A stretch of DNA of 10,265 bases, from positions 1 to 10,265 of the forward strand of contig DASWMI010000193.1 in assembly GCA_036399835.1 (NCBI GenBank). The letters are read 5' to 3'. Below, piece after piece: positions 7,169 to 10,265 of this stretch; the first letter of the stretch is position 1, and each line of letters starts with the position of its first letter. The notes below the pieces were generated by a model that was not told where the DNA came from, ran no database searches, and worked only from the letters and a program-made list of their open reading frames with translations. Position numbers and translations under genes: made by a program. Origin of the DNA: DASYML01 sp036399835 (GTDB taxonomy: Bacteria; Acidobacteriota; Blastocatellia; Pyrinomonadales; Pyrinomonadaceae).

Positions 7169-9439
7169 ATGATTACCAAAGAGTTACAGGCAACCTTGAG
7201 CGCGTCGGTCGAAGAGGCCATCAACCGTCGGCATGAATACGTCACGCTCGAGCATCTTTTATACGCGTTGCTCTCGGACCGTGCGGCGAGCGAGACCATA
7301 CGCCATTGCGGCGGAGATGTGGATGCGCTCAAGCGCGAGCTGGAAAAATTCTTCTCCGAGAATATGCAGGCGCAGGCGAGCGAGCTGGCAGACCTGCCCG
7401 AACAGACGCTGATGTTCCAGCGCGTCCTGCAATACGCTCTGCTTCAGGCCGAAGGGAGCGGGCAGAAGGAGATTGACGGCGGGAACGTTTTGGCCGCGCT
7501 CTTTCAGGCAGAGCGCTCGCACGCCGTCTACCTCTTAAAGAAACAGGGCATCACGCGCCTGGACGTGCTCAACTATATCTCTCACGGCATCTCTAAACTG
7601 GACGGCGAAGATGAAGCCTTCATCGGCGGCGACGAGGCCGAAAGCGAAAACGCGCAGGCGCAGCGCGACCCGCTCGCCTCCTTCACCGTCAACCTCAACG
7701 AGCGCGCCGCCGCAGGCCACATTGACCCGCTCATTGGCCGCTCGGTAGAGCTGCTGCGCACGATACAGATTCTCTGCCGCCGCCGCAAAAACAATCCCAT
7801 CTACGTGGGCGAGCCTGGCGTCGGCAAGACGGCCATCGCGGAGGGTCTCGCGCTGAAGGTTCAGGAAGGCAAAGTGCCGGAGGTCTTGAAGGATGCGGTC
7901 GTTTATGCGCTCGACATGGGAGCCGTGCTTGCCGGGACGAAGTATCGCGGCGAGTTCGAGCAGCGTTTCAAGGGCGTCATCAACGCGCTCAAGAAAAAGC
8001 CCGGCTCGATTCTCTTTATAGACGAGATACACACGATTGTCGGCGCGGGCGCTGTCTCCGGCGGCTCTATGGATGCTTCAAATATTCTCAAGCCCGCGCT
8101 GGCTACGGGAGAGCTGCGCTGCATCGGCTCGACGACCTATGCCGAGTACAAGGCGGCCTTCGAGCGCGACCGCGCGCTGGCCCGACGTTTTCAAAAGATA
8201 GAGGTTGGCGAGCCGACCGTAGAGGAAACCGTAGAGATTCTAGACGGGCTGAAGAGTTATTACGAAGAGCATCACGGCGTTCGTTATACGCCGGAAGCTT
8301 TGCGCGTCGCGGCGGAGCTGGCGGCCAAGTATCTGCATGACCGCTTTCTGCCTGACAAGGCGATTGACGTGATGGATGAAGCGGGCGCGGCTGTCAAATT
8401 GTTGCCCGCAGACGAGCGGCGCGAAACGATAGAGGTCCAGGACATAGAGACTGTCATCGCGCGTATGGCGAAGATTCCGCCGAAGACTGTCGTCAGCTCG
8501 GAAAAGGACCGGCTTCAGGGGTTGCCCGCTGCGCTCCGCTCCGTCATTTACGGACAGGACCACGCGATTGAAAGAATCGTCAACGCCATCAAGCTCTCGC
8601 GCGCAGGATTGGGCCACCCCGAAAAGCCTACGGGGTCGTTTCTCTTTTCTGGTCCAACCGGAGTCGGCAAGACGGAGCTTGCCCGTCAGCTCGCGCACGC
8701 GCTCGGCATAGAGTTCATACGCTTTGACATGAGCGAGTATGCCGAATCGCACACGGTCTCGCGGCTCATCGGCGCGCCCCCCGGTTACGTCGGCTTTGAC
8801 CAGGGCGGACTTCTCACGGATGCCATCATCAAAACGCCTTACGCCGTCCTCGTCCTCGACGAGATTGAAAAGGCGCACCCGAATCTCTACAACATTCTCT
8901 TACAGGTGATGGACCACGCGACCCTCACAGACAACAACGGCAAGAAGGCAGACTTTCGCAACGTGATCCTGATTATGACGACCAATGCGGGCGCGCGAGA
9001 GATGAGCGAGGGCGGGATAGGCTTTAAGACGGAGAGCGGCAAGGGCCGTGGGCGCGGCGCGATTGAGCGCACCTTTAGTCCTGAGTTTCGCAACCGCCTG
9101 GATGCCTGGGTCGCCTTCGAGCCTTTGAGCTTCGAGGTCATCGAAATGGTGGTTGACAAGTTCATCAAGGAATTAAACTCGCAGCTCGCGGAAAAGGGCG
9201 TCAAGGTTCGACTCACAGAAGAGGCCCGCGCCTGGCTCGCGCGACAGGGCTTCGACCGTCTGCTCGGCGCGCGCCCGATGGCCCGCCTTATTCAACAGAA
9301 GATAAAAGCTCCGCTCGCAGAGCAGCTTCTGTTCGGTGAAGTCGAAAAGAAAGGAGAGGTCCTCATTGACATAAAGAATGAAGAGCTTTCCCTGAGCTTT
9401 GCTTCCGTCACAGCTGAGAAATATCAGGAGGGCAAATAA
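7169..9439 (+). CDS. clpA: ATP-dependent Clp protease ATP-binding subunit ClpA
   Basis: ClpA is a cytosolic AAA+ hexamer that unfolds substrates and threads them into ClpP. The product is 756 residues against 758 in E. coli. The N-terminal double Clp-N repeat (1-about 145; RRHEYVTLEHLLYALL) docks ClpS. D1 has Walker A GEPGVGKT (214-221), Walker B ILFIDE (281-286) and the arginines of LARRF (337-341). D2 has Walker A GPTGVGKT (495-502), Walker B VLVLDE (560-565) and sensor-2 GARPMAR (700-706). D1 lacks the long coiled-coil middle domain of ClpB and ClpC, which excludes those paralogues. The ClpP-docking tripeptide IGF is present at 617-619, so partnership with ClpP is expected; a Gly/Arg/Lys-rich stretch (623-630) follows it. 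ATG 7169 fits the family N-terminus MI(S/T)KEL, but no good Shine-Dalgarno precedes it. It is probably co-transcribed with clpS. Confidence 0.97.
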   Translation: MITKELQATLSASVEEAINRRHEYVTLEHLLYALLSDRAASETIRHCGGDVDALKRELEKFFSENMQAQASELADLPEQTLMFQRVLQYALLQAEGSGQKEIDGGNVLAALFQAERSHAVYLLKKQGITRLDVLNYISHGISKLDGEDEAFIGGDEAESENAQAQRDPLASFTVNLNERAAAGHIDPLIGRSVELLRTIQILCRRRKNNPIYVGEPGVGKTAIAEGLALKVQEGKVPEVLKDAVVYALDMGAVLAGTKYRGEFEQRFKGVINALKKKPGSILFIDEIHTIVGAGAVSGGSMDASNILKPALATGELRCIGSTTYAEYKAAFERDRALARRFQKIEVGEPTVEETVEILDGLKSYYEEHHGVRYTPEALRVAAELAAKYLHDRFLPDKAIDVMDEAGAAVKLLPADERRETIEVQDIETVIARMAKIPPKTVVSSEKDRLQGLPAALRSVIYGQDHAIERIVNAIKLSRAGLGHPEKPTGSFLFSGPTGVGKTELARQLAHALGIEFIRFDMSEYAESHTVSRLIGAPPGYVGFDQGGLLTDAIIKTPYAVLVLDEIEKAHPNLYNILLQVMDHATLTDNNGKKADFRNVILIMTTNAGAREMSEGGIGFKTESGKGRGRGAIERTFSPEFRNRLDAWVAFEPLSFEVIEMVVDKFIKELNSQLAEKGVKVRLTEEARAWLARQGFDRLLGARPMARLIQQKIKAPLAEQLLFGEVEKKGEVLIDIKNEELSLSFASVTAEKYQEGK

Positions 9440-9457
9440 AAGCGAGCGAGCAGGCAA

Positions 9458-9556
9458 TTTAAACGCAAAAGGTACTGGTGAGAGCGCGCAGCGGAGACAC
9501 ACAGAGGGTTCCTTTGCGTTCTCGGCGCGTCCTCACCAGTGCCCTTTGTCTTTAAA
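9458..9556. repeat. Long imperfect palindrome after clpA, possible terminator
   Basis: The outer arms 9458-9482 (TTTAAA...ACTGGTGAG) and 9532-9556 (CTCACCAGT...TTTAAA) are complementary at 21 of 25 positions. Weaker pairing continues inward (GCGCGC side against GGCGCG side). The inner left arm reads CGGAGACACACAGAGGG, the same CACAGAG-type vocabulary as the palindrome at 4428-4550. The element starts 18 nt after the clpA stop and ends 66 nt before the stop of the convergent minus-strand gene. It could therefore end transcription from both sides, although it lacks a clean T-run beyond the TTTAAAGTTTT after its right arm. Confidence 0.65.
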
Positions 9557-9622
9557 GTTTTCCCTCCGTCCCTTTGAAATTCTCTTTTGATTAGCTGAAG
9601 CCCACTCTTTGGACGTGCCAGG

Positions 9623-10265
9623 CTAGGGCTGCCATGCAGGTCCAAAATCATTTGCCGGGTTATTCGTTAGATTAACCTGCGTCGAGCCGTTGCTATCCAT
9701 CGCATAGATTTCCGAATTGCCGTCCCGCCAACTTGCGCAGACGAGATTCAGGCCGTCCGGTGACCATCTTGGAAAATACTCATCGCCCGAATTGAAGGTC
9801 AGCCGGGCCACTCCGCTGCCGTCCGAATTCATCACATAGACTTCAAAGTAGCCGCTCTGAAACGGGCCGGACTGGTCGCCCACGTAGGCGATCTTCGTCC
9901 CGTCCGGCGACCAGGCGGGCATCATGCTGACTCCCGGTCCATTGGTCAACATCGTCTGATTACTGCCGTCCGCGTTCATCACGCAAATCCCTATCGAGCC
10001 TATGCGATTACTTGAAAAGATGATTTTCCTGCCGTCAGGAGACCAGCTCGGAAAATAATCCGAGTTGGTATTGTTGGTCAGCCTCTTGATATTGCTGCCA
10101 TCGCTATTCATGACATAAATCTGCGGTAAAGATCCGCCGCGATAGCTCTCGAAGACGATCTTGCTGCCATCAGGAGACCAGACCGGATTGTGGTCATTGC
10201 CCGTGCCCGGAGTGAGGTTAGTCTGGTTGCTGCCGTCAGCGTTGATGACAAAGATATTATTTCTG
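9623..10265 (-). CDS. TolB-type PD40 beta-propeller protein, C-terminal fragment
   Basis: The frame is open from the right edge of the window to TAG at 9623-9625, giving 213 visible residues; the true start lies outside the window. It consists of five repeats of about 43-46 residues with the pattern (I/V)(Y/F/C)xM(N/D)xDGSxxxxLTxxxxxDxxPxWSPDGxKI. The last repeat stops at PAWQP, a usual end for such proteins. Four full SPDG motifs (around visible residues 30, 75, 119 and 167) are present. PD40 repeats form blades of TolB-like propellers that mostly bind other proteins or peptides. Many are exported, but no signal peptide can be checked here. The repeats carry no catalytic residues; the missing N-terminal part could hold another domain. 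The gene converges on clpA, with 183 bp between them. Confidence 0.88.
   Translation of the reverse strand, partial: RNNIFVINADGSNQTNLTPGTGNDHNPVWSPDGSKIVFESYRGGSLPQIYVMNSDGSNIKRLTNNTNSDYFPSWSPDGRKIIFSSNRIGSIGICVMNADGSNQTMLTNGPGVSMMPAWSPDGTKIAYVGDQSGPFQSGYFEVYVMNSDGSGVARLTFNSGDEYFPRWSPDGLNLVCASWRDGNSEIYAMDSNGSTQVNLTNNPANDFGPAWQP

Noticed and set aside
9424..9651. A 75-codon minus-strand frame between clpA and the PD40 gene
   Set aside because: It runs through the palindrome at 9458-9556 and overlaps both neighbouring genes' ends, so it is most likely an accident of the repeat.
1..10265. A hidden defence system, mobile element, CRISPR or biosynthetic cluster
   Set aside because: All long reading frames with conserved motifs belong to known housekeeping or proteolysis families. 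No array repeats, transposase, integrase or toxin-antitoxin pair is visible.

Overview
The window is about 10.3 kb of moderately GC-rich bacterial chromosome, densely packed with housekeeping-type genes. I see no transposase, integrase, phage gene, CRISPR array, tRNA or rRNA. A Gram-negative-like organism is suggested by the ClpS-ClpA pair and by a large exported serine protease. The TolB-type repeat protein, the S9 peptidase and the intergenic palindromes would suit Acidobacteriota (Blastocatellia-like) or a similar soil lineage. That placement is inference from gene style only; no marker gene here settles it.

Layout, left to right. (1) The last 48 codons of a methionine sulfoxide reductase MsrA. 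(2) A complete TPP (THI-box) riboswitch leading directly into thiC, with the ribosome binding site inside the conserved 3' edge of the aptamer. (3) A perfect 17-bp hairpin between the convergent ends of thiC and the next gene, probably a two-way terminator. (4) On the minus strand, an exported trypsin-like serine protease with an unusual domain order. (5) A 410-bp gap holding a long imperfect palindrome. (6) On the minus strand, a cytosolic S9 (prolyl oligopeptidase family) peptidase. (7) Divergent from it, clpS and clpA on the plus strand. (8) A second long palindrome just after clpA. (9) On the minus strand, the C-terminal part of a TolB/PD40 beta-propeller protein running off the window.

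How the genes work together. thiC looks like a stand-alone, self-regulated thiamin pyrimidine gene, since no other thi gene is next to it. ClpS and ClpA form one functional unit: ClpS delivers N-degron substrates to ClpA, which unfolds them for ClpP (not in the window). Three of the other genes (the S9 peptidase, the exported protease and MsrA) also concern protein breakdown or repair, but they lie on both strands with separate signals, so a shared pathway is not shown.

I did not find a convincing new multi-gene system. The observations most worth checking are the three-part exported protease, the pair of related-looking 3' palindromes, the heptamer tandem repeat where the clpA ribosome binding site should be, and the way the TPP aptamer appears to mask the thiC start.
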